The translations under genes were made by a program, and so were the position numbers. This document shows positions 5,469-6,407 of a stretch of 6,407 nucleotides of DNA, piece by piece (the first letter of the stretch is position 1; every line of letters begins with the position of its first letter). The notes below the pieces were generated by a model that saw only the letters and a list, made by a program, of their open reading frames with translations, searched no databases and was not told where the DNA came from. The DNA is from Lentimicrobium sp. Lineage in GTDB: Bacteria; Bacteroidota; Bacteroidia; Bacteroidales; Lentimicrobiaceae. The stretch spans positions 1 to 6,407 of the forward strand of contig JAAXUD010000174.1 of NCBI GenBank assembly GCA_013336205.1, read 5' to 3'.

Positions 5469-6407
5469 ATGCAATATCATTTTCACACGCTTCCCAATGG
5501 CATAAGAATCGTTCACCGGAACTCAGACCGGCTTGTCGGGCATCTGGTTGTCATGATTAATACAGGTTCCCGCGATGAATTTCCCGGCGAGGAAGGCCTG
5601 GCTCATTTTATAGAACACGTAATTTTTAAAGGTACCGGAAAACGCAGACTTCACCAGGTACTTGGTAACCTTGAAAACATCGGCGCCGACCTTAATGCAT
5701 ACACCACCAAGGAAGAGACCTGTATTCACGCATCTTTCCTGAGTTCCTTCTACCCGAGGGCTATCGATTTGTTTGCCGATATCCTGTTCAATTCCACATT
5801 TCCTGAAAAGGAAATTGAAAAAGAAAAGGATGTGGTGCTCGATGAAATCAATTCATACAAAGATTCGCCATCGGAGCTGATTTTTGATGAATTTGAAGAA
5901 ATGCTTTTCAGCGGTCATCCGCTCGGAAAGTCGATCCTTGGTTCACCGGCATCTGTGCGCAAGATAAACAGAAAGCGTATCATTAATTTTCTGTCCAACC
6001 ATTATAATACCGATCAGATTGTAGTTAGTTCGGTTGGCAATATTTCATTTAAACGGCTGGTAAAACTCGTTACAGCATCTTTTGGATCAATAGTGCCAAA
6101 TTTGCGAAATCAGCCCCGGCCCGATTTTACACCTCAGCCGGCAAAGCAGTTGATTCAGTCGCGAAGAGTGTTTCAAACGCATTGTATATTAGGAAATTAC
6201 GCTTATAGTTATGGTGATCCCAGGCGAACGGCACTTGCACTGCTGACTAACCTTTTGGGCGGACCGGCTATGAATTCCCGACTGAGCATGGCGCTGCGCG
6301 AACGAAACGGGCTATCATACAATATTGAGTCTGTTTATACACCTTATGCCGATACCGGGTCTTTTATGATTTATCTCGGTATCGATAACGGGGCGCTTGA
6401 ACGTGCG
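5469..6407 (+). CDS. M16-family zinc metallopeptidase, 3' end cut by window
   Basis: The first 313 residues of an insulinase/pitrilysin-type (M16) peptidase are visible, and the frame is open to the last base. The inverted zinc motif HFIEH is at residues 46-50 (H46 and H50 bind zinc, E49 is the catalytic base). The third ligand E126, in VVLDEI, lies 76 residues after H50, the spacing expected for an active enzyme. N-terminal marks include LPNGIRIV (8-15) and INTGSRDE (30-37). The second, inactive half has begun and contains LRERNGLSY (276-284), the conserved segment that supplies the R/Y pair for substrate binding. No signal peptide is seen, so it is probably cytoplasmic. The single-unit form of this family is about 400-450 residues; a two-unit form cannot be excluded. 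ATG 5469 is well supported because TAA at 5457-5459 closes the frame just upstream. Its natural substrate is unknown. Confidence 0.92.
   Translation, partial: MQYHFHTLPNGIRIVHRNSDRLVGHLVVMINTGSRDEFPGEEGLAHFIEHVIFKGTGKRRLHQVLGNLENIGADLNAYTTKEETCIHASFLSSFYPRAIDLFADILFNSTFPEKEIEKEKDVVLDEINSYKDSPSELIFDEFEEMLFSGHPLGKSILGSPASVRKINRKRIINFLSNHYNTDQIVVSSVGNISFKRLVKLVTASFGSIVPNLRNQPRPDFTPQPAKQLIQSRRVFQTHCILGNYAYSYGDPRRTALALLTNLLGGPAMNSRLSMALRERNGLSYNIESVYTPYADTGSFMIYLGIDNGALERA

Noticed and set aside
1..6407. tRNA, rRNA or riboswitch
   Set aside because: No cloverleaf, rRNA-like conserved stretch or known riboswitch motif was recognised on either strand by eye.

Overview
The window looks like a piece of a Bacteroidota chromosome. 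Four signs support this. There is a secreted protein with a type IX secretion (T9SS) C-terminal sorting domain. A GldN-like lipoprotein is encoded, and GldN belongs to the T9SS/gliding machinery found only in this phylum. Three genes carry upstream boxes matching the Bacteroidota -7 consensus TAnnTTTG, and strong Shine-Dalgarno sites are absent. Genus cannot be told from the sequence.

Layout, left to right. (1) 1-1007, + strand: the 3' three quarters or so of a FucP/GluP-type sugar transporter of the major facilitator superfamily. (2) 1008-1282: a convergent intergenic gap with a 111-bp element bounded by inverted repeats and a second nested hairpin. (3) 1283-2254, - strand: a secreted GH16-type glycoside hydrolase with an intact ExDxE active-site motif and a T9SS sorting tail. 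(4) 2316-4025, - strand: a polytopic GT-C/TMTC-like membrane protein ending in three TPR repeats. It lies 61 bp upstream of the GH16 gene and may be co-transcribed with it. (5) 4026-4288: a divergent promoter region. (6) 4289-4834, + strand: a short lipoprotein that matches the conserved C-terminal part of GldN/PorN by eye, followed by a strong hairpin terminator. (7) 4835-5468: a non-coding repeat island with a phased 7-bp array, a unique spacer, a phased 8-bp array and a second 7-bp array that reuses the first array's units and flank. (8) 5469-6407, + strand: the N-terminal 313 residues of an M16 zinc peptidase, running off the window. Its predicted promoter abuts the second 7-bp array.

How they might work together. 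The GH16 enzyme would be exported by Sec and then by T9SS, and the released sugars could be imported by a transporter such as the FucP/GluP homologue, but that gene is convergent and nothing ties the two beyond proximity. The TMTC-like protein could glycosylate exported proteins, including the GH16 enzyme. The GldN-like lipoprotein could be an accessory or degenerate T9SS part. These links are inference. I did not find a clear new multi-gene system. The least explained parts are the repeat island and the stand-alone GldN-like lipoprotein.
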